In this document: positions 1 to 11,109 of the stretch, piece by piece | Layout: every line of letters begins with the position of its first letter | How positions within the stretch are numbered: the stretch's first letter is position 1 | NCBI RefSeq assembly: GCF_000003815.2 | Contig: NC_049985.1 | Coordinates: 10,005,726 to 10,069,725 of the forward strand | From: Branchiostoma floridae | Taxonomy: Eukaryota > Chordata > Leptocardii > Amphioxiformes > Branchiostomatidae | Direction of reading: 5' to 3' | DNA length: 64,000 bases | Translations under genes and position numbers: made by a program | Notes under the pieces: model-generated | What the model saw: only the letters and a program-made list of their open reading frames with translations | Told to the model about the DNA's origin: nothing | Databases searched by the model: none

Positions 1-780
1 AAAGAGTTTGGTCGAAGTTGTATGTTTAGTTTATTGTGTATGGCTTTATGAACTAGGTCAAAACAGTGTCAGTGGAAAAGCCGCCCTGACTTCCTTCTGA
101 GCGCATATGTCAACTTTATGGTACCCTGACGTCATTACCCATTCATGTCTGTTAAATTTGTCACTTTGAGTACGTAGCGTAGACACACCGGTGTGATGGA
201 AAAGAGTTTGGTCGAAGTTGTATGTTTAGTTTATTGCCTATGGCTTTATGAACTAGGTCAAAACAGTGGAAAAGCCGCCCTGACTTCCTTCTGAGCGCAT
301 ATGTCAACTTTATGATACCCTGACGTCATTACGTATTGATGTCTGTTAAATTTGTCACTTTGAGTACGTAGCGTAGACACACCGGTGTGATGAAAAAGAG
401 TTTGGTCGAAGTTGTATGTTTAGTTTATTGCCTATGGCTTTATGAACTAGGTCAAAACAGTGGAAAAGCCGCCCTGACTTCCTTCTGAGCGCATATGTCA
501 ACTTTATGATACCCTGACGTCATTACGTATTGATGTCTGTTAAATTTGTCACTTTGAGTACGTAGCGTAGACACACTGGTGTAATGAAAAAGAGTTTGGT
601 CGAAGTTGTATGTTTAGTTTATTGCCTATGGCTTTATGAACTAGGTCAAAACAGTGGAAAAGCCGCCCTGACTTCAACTTTATGGTACCCTGACGTCATT
701 ACGCATTGATGTCTGTTAAATTTGTCACTGGAAGTACGTTGCGTAGACATATTAGTACAATTGAAACGAGTTTGGACAAA
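1..780. repeat. ~195-bp tandem satellite, about four and a half copies
   Basis: Direct repeats beginning aaagagtttggtcgaagttg start at 1, 201, 395 and 589, with a diverged fifth start near 764. Unit lengths are about 200, 194, 194 and 176 bp. The fourth unit lacks an internal block (ctgagcgcatatgt is missing), so it is shorter. The array reaches the left edge of the window and is probably longer. No coding potential is seen. Confidence 0.93.
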
Positions 781-890
781 CTTGTATGTTTAGTTTATTG
801 TCGATGAAGCTGTTAGTTCGGTAAAAATGTAGGATTTTGCAAGACAGCAAGTAAGGTCACTCACTCCGGTAGGTGTCGCTGTTAGAGATT

Positions 891-1198
891 TATATAATTT
901 TGTTGTTTTTTGTTAAACCTAGGAGTCCCGACTTAACCATAACAGTAAGTATGTGGTAATCCAATAAATTACGTCTTTTAGGGGGCGCCAGCTAGCCAGA
1001 AATTTGTTTTAGAGGACACAGATGTGATTGCAATACTACTGTGCCTATATAATTTTGTTGTTTTTTGTTAAACCTAGGAGTCCCGACTTAACCATAACAG
1101 TAAGTATGTGGTAATCCAAGAAACTACGTCTTTTAGGGGGCGCCAGCTAGCCAGAAATTTGTTTTAGAGGACACAGATGTGATTGCAATACTACTGTA
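891..1198. repeat. 156-bp direct duplication
   Basis: A segment starting tatataattttgttg at 891 recurs at 1047 and runs almost unchanged to the ttgcaatactactgt block near 1197. Only one or two substitutions are visible, so the duplication is recent. Confidence 0.9.
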
Positions 1199-1235
1199 CT
1201 TTCTCCCCTACAGGTACAATGGTACAGTCTGGCCC

Positions 1236-1293
1236 CCTCTCCCCGGCCTACTCTCCCCGGCCTACTCTCCCCGGCCTACTCTCCCCGGCCTGT
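1236..1293. repeat. 15-bp minisatellite
   Basis: About four copies of ctctccccggccta in tandem. An open reading frame across it (1179-1367) is a low-complexity by-product and is not called as a gene. Confidence 0.85.
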
Positions 1294-1369
1294 CCTCCCC
1301 ATATGATATGGCTGGCACCGGGAGCGCTCCTTACCCAGATGTGATGAGAAGCAGAACTCCAGTTTGAAG

Positions 1370-1450
1370 CTCTGAGGAAGATGTCTGAGAGACATCGAAA
1401 CGTAAGCAAAGCAAGTACAAACTGGTTGTGGAAAAGAATTCTCCTATATC
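1370..1450 (+). repeat. Retroelement-like 3' end motif
   Basis: The string ctctgaggaagatgtc, then gagacatcgaaacgta, resembles the gaggaagg...cgaaacgt signature often found at the 3' ends of metazoan retroelements. A related inverted version is at 35550-35620 inside L3MBTL2. The resemblance is from memory only. Confidence 0.4.
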
Positions 1451-1845
1451 CTCGCTCTTACAGTTTTACATCTGCTTTTGCAGCGTTTAGTACTCTTTCC
1501 CAGTATTGAACTTTTGACTATGAGCAACTGAATGTTTACAAGACACTACGACTATGATCCTAAAATTGTGACGTGCAGCTTCAGTGTAAATCTTGTGAAT
1601 TAGCGCCACCCCGCAGTTCTCTTCAGAACTACAATACGTTTCTAGACTGCCCCATTGCAGCCAGTGCAACTGAGTTGTGCAGGCGGCGACATATTGACGT
1701 CGATCAAATTATTTCTATTTACTCGAATCAGTAGATAGTTTTGCACCGTCCTGCATCGTAAATTTACATTTTTAAGACTTAGAAATTAGACTATGTCGTA
1801 TATTTTCGTCAAAATGATAATCTACGCGTTGTCAAGAAGATATAA

Positions 1846-1932
1846 CTACTCTCGAAGCAGAGTTTGGTGGGGAAAATACGGCATATAAGGAAAAGGTCAC
1901 GATTTTCCCACCAACCTCTGCCTGGAGAGTAG
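1846..1932. mobile_element. Palindromic MITE, copy 1
   Basis: An 87-bp inverted repeat. The left arm begins ctactctcgaagcagag and runs into ttggtggggaaaat; the right arm is its complement, ending ctctgcctggagagtag. It is flanked by direct copies of gatataa/atataa, consistent with a 6-7 bp target duplication. A second copy of the family lies at 2431-2560. Confidence 0.75.
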
Positions 1933-2430
1933 ATATAACGCGTTTCTACACTCAATTCCTTTTTAGACCTTTAAGTGTATCATCCCCTATATTCAGGCAG
2001 TAATACAGCCAGCCGGTACTTGTCAAGACCTGGAAGTAGTCCCCTAACACCCATGCATGGCAACGCACATCCAAGTTGATCTTTGTTTATTGAGAAACCA
2101 CTTCAGCAAGGAATGCCCTAAATCCAAAAATCCGCAGGAGAAAATCAGGTTACAGATATGTTTACTTAGTTGATACCAGTACCAGTTTTGACGTTAAAAA
2201 TCTATCTATTCATTCTGGTCTTTTCCATTTCTTTAACATGGTGTATCTTGTCATCTGTTCATAATTAAGCTCTAGGTGCACACTATACATTGGCCTGGTA
2301 TCCATACCCTGGTAATACCACCAGACTATATAGATCTATATACCGAACCGGCAGTCGGTTTCTTCGGTGCTGAAGACAGTACGGTGCGCCGATCTTATTT
2401 AGCGCTACGGGGAGTTCAGCCTGAGATTTG

Positions 2431-2560
2431 CTACTCTCCAAGCAGAGGTTGATGGGGAAAATGGTGACCTTTTTCCATGCATGCCGTTTTTGGTGGGGAT
2501 AAGACGGCATATAAGAAAATGGTCACGATTTCCCCCCATCACCCCCTGCTTGGAGAGTAG
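2431..2560. mobile_element. Palindromic MITE, copy 2, with target duplication
   Basis: The left terminal repeat starts ctactctccaagcagagg and the right one ends cctgcttggagagtag. The element is flanked on both sides by agatttg (2424-2430 and 2561-2567); gagatttg gives an 8-bp duplication if the last g is counted. Length is about 130 bp with no coding capacity. The 7-8 bp duplication suggests a non-autonomous hAT-type element. Confidence 0.8.
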
Positions 2561-3339
2561 AGATTTGCAGCTGGCATACCGCATTGAGTCGCAGAAGAAA
2601 CCGAATGGCGTCCAACGACGTTCGCCTGACACCGAGAGACAGAGTAGGTATCCAAACCTACTGTAGCGTAAGAGGACGAACAGACTCGGCATGCAGCTAT
2701 GATACTGATAGGTTTGGTACCAGGCCACAGATACATATCTATCATAGCGCAAAGCACACTGCAAATAAAAGGTCACGGCCAACCCGCTGTCCTTTTGAAT
2801 TTAATTTTCAACAGAAAAACACTTTACACAGTAAACATTGTCTTGGATACGTTGGCGACACATATACAGAAACGATACGTTAGGGGTATAATATACAGAA
2901 ACGTACAATGTACACAACAGTCAAACGATTTGCTAAAACGGGATTTACATGTGTCGGAAGTTCGGAAACAATGTGGGCGGCCTTAATTGGCCTTGAACCT
3001 TTATCCTCAGAGGTCGCCTTGCTTGATGAGAACAGCTTTTCTCCGGGCATTGAGAGACCCGAGAGGTTTGGCAATGTTACTAGTCGTTAACAAGACCGTA
3101 CATTACAACTTCCGAGGGGCCTGGAGGTTAGACCTCTGTTCAACAGACTATACAGTTTTTGCTGGGGCATTTCTCGGAAACCTGCAGGCCTGTCAACGAC
3201 ACGTAAAAGCTCTCAGATTTAATGGTCTGTTCTCACAATTATGACCGGTCATTATATGTGCTGACCTAGTTTCATTCACTTGACCAGGGAGTGACCCTAG
3301 ATTTCCACACGGAAGTGTCCCGAAAATAACCCGGCTGGG

Positions 3340-3415
3340 ACAGTAAAGGGGGCCGGGTATGTTGTTGGGAGGGGTTGGACAGTAAAGGGGCCGGTTTGTT
3401 GTTGGGAGGGGTTGG
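3340..3415. repeat. ~37-bp direct repeat, two copies
   Basis: Two tandem copies of acagtaaagggg followed by ccgg and gttgttgggaggggttgg. The second copy differs by small indels. Confidence 0.7.
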
Positions 3416-4254
3416 CACTCAGGGCAAAAAGACGCGACATTGCGCCAGCGATGTTTTCGATAACACTGACTTTCTTGTTGGGGCGGGTGGTCGACAGCGT
3501 CTAGACGTCTTTGATCTCCCAAAGGTTAAAGAAAACAAAGGACGACGTGAAATCCAACATTTGCCTTGGAAAGGCGTTCAGGTTTCCCTATTTGCTACTT
3601 GTTTGCTATAAAACACGCATCATAAATCTCTTTCAACACACTGTACCTACAGAGGATCTGTATGGGGTTTCGACTATACGCTCTACGGTGAATTTGTGAG
3701 AGCCACAATGCCTGGCCTTTCCCTAAATTAAAAATCATCAGCCACCGAAAATTTGACATTTGCGCGCGTTAGGCAGGGGATCGGTAACTCTTATATTTGC
3801 GAAGCTTCTCGAGCAGGTTTCCCAGGGTAGTACTGAGCCTAAACCTCTGCTTGGAGACTAGGTTCACCGCCATACTAGTACTAGTACCAGCCTGTTTGCA
3901 TTTTGACGGAGATGGGGTCGTGACCGTATTTCATTCGATAATGTCCCGCAGACTCCAGACTTCACGCAGCACACTGTGATTGCGCAATGTTCAATGTTAC
4001 ATGTAAACATTCGTTTCGGTCTGCGCTCGACTACTGGTATAAGGAGTACATAGGGTGTACCAGAAATAAATTCAGTGTTTTATCAAACAGCCAACTTGTT
4101 TTGTGTATGCGAGCCTCTTCTAGTAATTCGTTACCTTTCTCACAGTTTCTGCGTCTGCCTTTAGCGCGCTAGCGATAGACGTTTTTTTTCCCGACTCTTA
4201 CCACGCAGATCTTCGGGAACAAAGTCGTGACAGCGATCAGAAAGTCAGATGAGA

Positions 4255-4939
4255 ACTCGGTACAATTTCACCCCGAGGATCTGCTTGGACATCAGTCCCG
4301 TGTGCCACAGGGCATGGCAGGCACGTCCTTTACCATTTCTAACCTCCTTGCCTTTACAGTAGACTTCATGATACAGGTACCGTAGGTAGTTACCCGTTGT
4401 ACACGTAATGATGTAAGTTATTGTAACCTTGTTTGTGTGTAGGCCAATCTAATATCACAGGAGGGTGCCTGGCTATCAATTTCCTGTGTATTCAGAATAA
4501 TATGATAAGCTCACCGGCAGACACCTCTAATTAGATATTTGTTGATGTGAACTGACAGGTCCCCAAGATCTCATATCCAATTGGGCGAGTAGAAACTGTT
4601 ACGATTTTGCCCCCGAAGATCTGAACGGTATGTTTTGGTGATTATCTGTCACGCTACAGGAACCGGCTAATGGGGTGGCGTTCAGATATTCATAATTCTA
4701 TGAAACGACTCTGGGGACTAAAATTAGATGTGTTCAGCTACAATCATTGATTCATTCCTTTGAAACACGTCATTATTCCAGCCTCGTGCACACTATCATC
4801 CCAAGGAGGTTAAATAAAACCTTTTTGATCACCCTTATAGCCTACCGTTAGAACGTTATCAATATTCAAAATTATCCAAAAAGTCTACCAAAAATGGGCG
4901 TTTGACGGAGTACCAGTATTATCACAATTTTCCATTGTC
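4255..4939. repeat. Segment duplicated beside the assembly gap, copy A
   Basis: About 685 bp, from actcggtacaatttcacc to caattttccattgt, reappear essentially unchanged at 5670-6354, an offset of about 1415 bp. The segment includes aaggaggttaaat at about 4804, an end sequence shared with other short inverted-repeat elements here. No gene is seen in it. Confidence 0.92.
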
Positions 4940-5227
4940 TTTTGTTTTTTGCCCACAACAGTATTAACGAGCATTACGAACAAAACAATCAGAGTTGGAC
5001 GTACAAAAAAGGACAACAAGCCGAAGAACACATTTTATGTAGGATGATGAGTTGCTGGTACAGGGTTCTTCACTAATGGCCTGTACTTCAGCTGTTAATC
5101 CGCGTATTTGGCGCACTGACAGAAATGCCGAAGTTTTAGGAGCAAATGTAAAATTCACCGGACATACAGTGCAACTTGTTTTGTTGGAAGCTTTAGTCCA
5201 GCACTAATTACTTTCCGAACACATGTC

Positions 5228-5350
5228 GGTGGGGAAGATTGTAACTTTTCTACCGTTTTTTTCTTCTGCGGGTCGCACCCGATTACGGCGAAAAGTGAAC
5301 ACATGAGGTCAAATGCTAGAAGAAGGTTGCAATCTTCCCCACCAACCTCA
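5228..5350. mobile_element. Degraded copy of a palindromic MITE
   Basis: Left arm cggtggggaagattgtaac and right arm gttgcaatcttccccacc are inverted copies about 85 bp apart, followed by aacctcagag. The ggtggggaaaat/attttccccacc core matches the elements at 1846 and 2431. The terminal ctactctcc is lost. Confidence 0.6.
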
Positions 5351-5669
5351 GAGTTTCAGTGTTGTTAGCGAGTCCGGAAATGGAGATGTAACCTTCCTGC
5401 GGGCTGACTCTGGGATAGCCTCCACCATCAGACCTTACTACGGTCGCGGTAGTGACGGTAGAATTCAGCAAAAGGGTACGAATGTCTACCGTGTACAAAT
5501 GTCGTGCAATAAAGTTCATTCATTTGTCTAAGAGATCCCATTGCATGCCCCGTAGGAAGGCCTGGTGGAGGCTAGCGGAGACTTGTGTCCATTAATCTCC
5601 AACCAGATTCACGGTGACGTAATGTATAGTATCGTAGTTGACTCCCTTAGCCGGCTATACAGCTTTGAT

Positions 5670-6354
5670 ACTCGGTACAATTTCACCCCGAGGATCTGCT
5701 TGGACATCAGTCCCGTGTGCCACAGGGCATGGCAGGCACGTCCTTTACCATTTCTAACCTCCTTGCCTTTACAGTAGACTTCATGATACAGGTACCGTAG
5801 GTAGTTACCCGTTGTACACGTAATGATGTAAGTTATTGTAACCTTGTTTGTGTGTAGGCCAATCTAATATCACAGGAGGGTGCCTGGCTATCAATTTCCT
5901 GTGTATTCAGAATAATATGATAAGCTCACCGGCAGACACCTCTAATTAGATATTTGTTGATGTGAACTGACAGGTCCCCAAGATCTCATATCCAATTGGG
6001 CGAGTAGAAACTGTTACGATTTTGCCCCCGAAGATCTGAACGGTATGTTTTGGTGATTATCTGTCACGCTACAGGAACCGGCTAATGGGGTGGCGTTCAG
6101 ATATTCATAATTCTATGAAACGACTCTGGGGACTAAAATTAGATGTGTTCAGCTACAATCATTGATTCATTCCTTTGAAACACGTCATTATTCCAGCCTC
6201 GTGCACACTATCATCCCAAGGAGGTTAAATAAAACCTTTTTGATCACCCTTATAGCCTACCGTTAGAACGTTATCAATATTCAAAATTATCCAAAAAGTC
6301 TACCAAAAATGGGCGTTTGACGGAGTACCAGTATTATCCACAATTTTCCATTGT
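5670..6354. repeat. Segment duplicated beside the assembly gap, copy B
   Basis: Near-identical to 4255-4939; a one-base insertion (atccacaatt against atcacaatt) is visible close to the gap. The copy ends exactly at the first N. This pattern is typical of overlapping contigs or alternative haplotypes placed next to each other. Confidence 0.9.
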
Positions 6355-6454
6355 NNNNNNNNNNNNNNNNNNNNNNNNNNNNNNNNNNNNNNNNNNNNNN
6401 NNNNNNNNNNNNNNNNNNNNNNNNNNNNNNNNNNNNNNNNNNNNNNNNNNNNNN
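6355..6454. other. Assembly gap, 100 N
   Basis: Exactly 100 unknown bases, a conventional placeholder for a gap of unknown size. The true distance, and any sequence here, is unknown. Confidence 0.99.
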
Positions 6455-8600
6455 ACTTGGAGGGCAAATCGTGACGTTTTCTGACTAAAGTCAAGACCTG
6501 ATCGCAGTCCCCATCAGGCCTCAAGATCTAATCTCCAGCAGATCTTGCTGTGGCAAATGGGAAAGAGTTTAGCCGGCAGAGGAGTTATTGTGGTCAAGAT
6601 CTACTGTTACTAGCCACTGCTGAAAGAACAGATGGTAGCTAACGCGCACCCACACCGTGAAGAATCACTTTGCACGCCCAACAACAGATCTACAGGTCCG
6701 TCAAAAATAGACGCAATAACAAAGGGCTTCCCTGGTGGTCCCGAAAAGGACAACTAATATAGCTCCAGTCTGATTGGAATTACTGTATCTACATGAAATA
6801 TGCATACATTCAGATGACGGAACATAAACATCACAGCTTACATCAATGCGTATGGTTCAGAGAAAAGCCGCGATGGTTCTGATCTAATAATCGTATAAAA
6901 CCTCATTGGTTCTACTTGAGACGTTTTCGATACCATGAAGAAAAGAGCAGCCGGTGCCTGTTACACTAGAGGAGAACTGCGGCCACTTAATTCTTATTCC
7001 CTCCCAGCCCCACCGAAACCTGTGCTCGGTTACTTACGTCCGGTTGTCGACGGTTGAGTTGAGATTAGTTTTGAAATCCTTGACTTGAGTAAATACACAT
7101 GTAATACTCTGTCCTCCAAACATGTCACAAAACGGTAACAGTTCGAAGCCTAGAATATCAAGTGTCCATTTGTGGGCCAGGCATCACTTTACATTACACA
7201 GTGTTTTTCCAATATTAGTATGGATTTTATTTTCAAGCAGTCCTTGGGGGGATAGAAGTGGCCGGGATTTCTTACGACTGCCCCCCTATCGGCGCCCGGG
7301 TAGAACCTCTAAACGGCACAGATTTCGCACCAAGACCTATTTACAAGGCGACTTGAAGCGTTCCGATTTGTGAGAGGTGAAGGAAGCTCTGGAGGCAGCC
7401 GGAAGAAATCCTGTCCGCCCCCACCGAAACCTCTGCTTGGATTTCCACACACTGCCTAATATCGCAGGACACCCGTGGTGATCCATTTATACAATAATAT
7501 AATCGTTTCTATAGTGCACTCACTGATGAGATTTGTCAACTTGAGAGGATCGTAAAGATAACGTTAATCAAATCATCATTTCTAAAGCACCACCATAATC
7601 TATAAATGGGACCATTCACGTTACGCCTGAGCATATCTGGCCATATGGAGGTTAAATAATTTATCTTCCTTGATTTGGGGAAGACAGATGTTTACAAGTT
7701 ATATCTCAAAACAGATGTATGGTGTCGGTTTGTTTTTCTTTTTCTCAGCGTTTTGATATTATGAGACGCGAACAAACATGAACAAAACTTTGGCACACGT
7801 GACGTTGGATCTAAACTCTCCGCAAAGACCTGCTGTAAACAAGAGGGTCTCTGTTAACCTTTAATTTAAAAGACAGCGATTATGCTGTCATTGTTAGGAT
7901 CGCAGGGGGTTCAGGCCAAACCGGATGCAATTTTTAGAGAGAACAGATTTGCATCTTTGTTCCTCCAACTTTCTAGTGCAAATGATGTTTGAATTCCAAA
8001 CCTTGAGGCATTTCGATGCTAATTCTCTCTTGCGATCCACACTATGTCAATATTTATACCACAGGGACGTCGGCAATGTTACATCCATTTTACTGAAACG
8101 AATCAAGACGAAAATACCCCCGGGCTTCGGAGCTAAAGAACACAATAAAAATAGCGTAAATAATTTCTCAAAGGAGGCAAAATCATCCTTCCCTTGCCAG
8201 TAACTGTCAAATGGCAAAAATGGCAAATGTCGTCGCCCTATTTGACCGATTGCAACGGTTTTCAGCCACAAAAGGAGCACTGACAGCGGCAGAAGATTAC
8301 TGGGCCCGTGTGGACCGTGTGGACATCACGCCCATAACTCAGGATCGCTCATCAGGGCAAGGCGGGCACAGGAAAAACAGCATCAGGGCGGTGCAAGATC
8401 GCCCAACTGTGCCAAGGACAGAGTCGGGTTCACAGAGAAAGTGCCCGAAATCAATTTACAATTGAACTAAGCAGACATGGTAAAAGGAATTAGTAGGAAA
8501 CGGTCCGAAGAAGAGCCAAGGAATCGCCCTAGACGTACTTGTACTGACAACGAGACAAACTAGACTATTGACGGCGCGGAGCACATGGTGAAGGGCGCGG
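6455..8600. other. Unassigned repeat-rich sequence
   Basis: No gene is supported. Single arms related to the palindromic MITE family occur at about 7010 (ccccaccgaaacctgtgctc) and 7425 (ccccaccgaaacctctgctt), and a ggaggttaaat end occurs near 7646. The open frames at 7122-7373, 7925-8203 and 8211-8465 show no recognisable domains or splice structure. Confidence 0.5.
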
Positions 8601-8634
8601 CAACATTTTGGCACATTCCCGACGTTCTTCCTAC

Positions 8635-8695
8635 CTTCCACCAGCACCAGTCCCACCAGGAGCACTCCCAGCACTGCGGCGTTCCTTCCCAACAT
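8635..8695 (-). CDS. Orphan signal-peptide exon candidate
   Basis: On the minus strand an ATG at 8695 opens a 20-residue hydrophobic leader (MLGRNAAVLGVLLVGLVLVE), followed at once by a phase-1 donor (G, then gtagga). That is the layout of a typical first coding exon of an animal secreted protein. The next exon would lie to the left. I found no domain-bearing exon there with matching phase, so the product is unknown. The thyroglobulin-domain gene at 13-14 kb has the same kind of phase-1 leader exon, but that is a general feature and does not show kinship. It could be a decayed gene, a gene interrupted by the assembly problem near 6.4 kb, or chance. Confidence 0.35.
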
Positions 8696-9324
8696 CGTAC
8701 AACAGTCGACACGGCCTTGTTTTTAGGAGAAAGACTGACTATGCTTGCGGTGACCAGCGCTAGAACCTGCGACGAGCTCGCTGACTTGACAGATCAGTGA
8801 CAGCTGTGGGGCCTGAATGGGGTTTTGTGCAACACCACTATAGCCCCAATAACAGGCTCTACCGCTGGTGTTTAGAAAATTGTTTTTTCCCGATTACGAA
8901 CGAATCTTTGATTTCTACGGTCTTCCTACAGTAGAAAACAGCTCTCCCTAAGCTGGAAGTGGAGGCGAGAACACCACTCACTCATAAGAACACATCGGCA
9001 GAGGTCAAAAGTTTTTAATAGCTGACCCTTTTATATTGAATTTGATCGGATTAGAACCTCATAAATAAAATGATATACTCTAGTCCACCGAATGAAACGG
9101 CGTCGACGCTCTTCTTCTTTTGTTATGTTCTTTTCTTTTTTATAAACCCTAGGTCTTGTAAGATGACACCACCAGGCAAAGGGCCGACATGCACTTGAAC
9201 TGGCCCGCCCAGGAGTTGTTGACTGAACAAACGTTCGAGGAGGTGCCTCGATCACGTTAACTGCCTCATTCCTCAGTTTGGGTACCTACTGGTTGCAATG
9301 ATACGCCAATGTGAATTATACCAT

Positions 9325-9606
9325 TTATATGCAGCTCCAGACAGTGCAATTTCGGCTCTGGTGTTCCAAGAAGAATCCATGCAGTTCTGGAAATTTTGAT
9401 TTGAAGCAATCAGCACATATATGAAGTTGTCGCCAGCTTAAATACAGCAACAAGTATTCCCAAAACCCCTGTCTCAGACCCTCATCCAGTTGGGATTTAA
9501 ATATTGCACCAATCATATCAAGCACGCTTGGGACAAAAGAATCATCTGGGAATATCTTCTGTGAAGGATCATGTGGATTTGATATCACGTCCACCTGCTG
9601 ATGCAA
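9325..9606 (-). other. Unassigned 93-codon open frame
   Basis: A minus-strand frame with unusually protein-like composition: an acidic/proline start (NPHDPSQKIFPDDSFVP), an aromatic hydrophobic stretch (GFWEYLLLYLSW) and a Cys/Lys-rich segment (CADCFKSKFPELHGFF). I recognise no family. It may be a remnant of a transposon or virus-like protein, or one exon of an unseen gene. A short frame of this size in non-coding DNA is also possible. Confidence 0.25.
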
Positions 9607-9742
9607 TTACTGTCATACGTGTGACATACCAGGAAGCGGGGGTACAGTAATTGGGAAAGCAACATTGCATCGACATGGTGTCATCGGAAAATAAAGAAAG
9701 TTTGTCAGCCAAGGCCCCAAAGGCGACAGGGATGCTTCAACT

Positions 9743-9873
9743 TAGCCTGGGTACCATGCGTATTCTACCGGGCTCCTTACACTCGCTACCTAAAAAAGTA
9801 TCTTAAAAAAAAGTATTTTTTTTAGGTAGCGAGTGTAAGGAGCTCGGTAGAATACGGATGGTACCCAAGGCTA
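9743..9873. mobile_element. Foldback MITE with 9-bp target duplication
   Basis: A 131-bp near-perfect hairpin. The left arm begins tagcctgggtaccat and continues through attctaccgggctccttac and actcgctacctaaaa; the right arm mirrors it to ggtacccaaggcta. Both ends are flanked by gcttcaact (9734-9742 and 9874-9882). The nine-base duplication fits a Mutator-like (MULE) non-autonomous element. No open frame is present. Confidence 0.85.
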
Positions 9874-9882
9874 GCTTCAACT

Positions 9883-11100
9883 GCCCGAACGAAAAATTTT
9901 ACAAGAATTTATTTTCGAATAGATAAATGAATAAACAAATGAAAATCGCTGAAGGAAGCTTTGTTTTTAAAATTCAGTTTACTTTGTTCAGCGTTATATG
10001 TTGTTGCCATATCGAGAGAATGTCGTCTTTTAAAACCTAAATGGTAGAAGATCCTTTGGTAGTAGCCTTTGGATGCCTTCTTGGCCTTATCCGTCAATGT
10101 AATTCTCCGCGCCGCCGAGAAAATCTAAACAAGTGACTTGCCAGATAGACGAAATTAAAGGAAGCGGTGATTTCCAACAAGGAGTTTACATCATGAAAGC
10201 TCCTTGTTTTCTAACAGAAGTTTGCTCCTTAGATTTTTGCCAGCATACCAGAGAGTAGCCTGAGTCCTACGGTTATAACGTTAGCAAGCGAATCACTATA
10301 GAGGATGGTACTCAGGCAAACCAGATAGTGTACAAAAAGTAGGATTTACCAAATCGAGCAAGCCCGGTTTAAGCCTGCTAAGTGCGTCTGGTAATAGTTT
10401 TTAAAGAAAAAGGTAGCAGGACGAATCCAAGGCAAGTCCTGTAATGGTTTTCTAAAGCCTCGCATTTATCACCATTTGGCGAGTCATATGATCCAATTCT
10501 CCGTGCATTGGATGAGAGAGATTTATGACCGTCCAGACCAAGGAAATCACACACACAATCATACACATACAAACACATTTTTTTTACATACGTACAGAAA
10601 TTGAAATAAATCATTTGAAATAAAAGGCTAGTGTAGTAATACTAGTACGTGGCACCATTACAGAGCTAAACATAGTTTATGGGCCGCATTCTTTACCCGT
10701 ATCAGGCTTCTGCGCATGCCCTCAACGAAAAACAACATCTAGATTATTTTCCAAACAATTAACGATAAACTAATGCAGAGAACATTTCTTTGATTTCTGT
10801 CTCTATCCTTGTAATGTGTTGGCTTAAATTCGGTTCTCGCCATCAAATCTGCTTCAAAATAACAAAACTTTGCTTCTTAAACCATCCAGGTCGTTGACCT
10901 ATTCTAACCCAAGGTCAACCAGCAGCACAAGGGACTACAAACCATTACACAAGGTCACTGTGGCCATGTTGGTAGGGACGGACCACCGATGGTCCGAGGG
11001 GGATGCTGATAAACCGGTAGAGATGTGCATTCGAAGTTGGGAAGAGAAAATAGTGGTGTCTTAGAAAGGATAATACTTTACCAAAATTGGGGACGCAAAA
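9883..11100. other. Non-coding interval
   Basis: AT-rich sequence with no supported gene. The open frames at 9909-10097, 10378-10614 and 10870-11064 lack splice context and family resemblance. A short hyphenated palindrome of ctccttg (about 10180-10207) is the only structure noted. Confidence 0.5.
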
Positions 11101-11109
11101 ACAAAGAAA

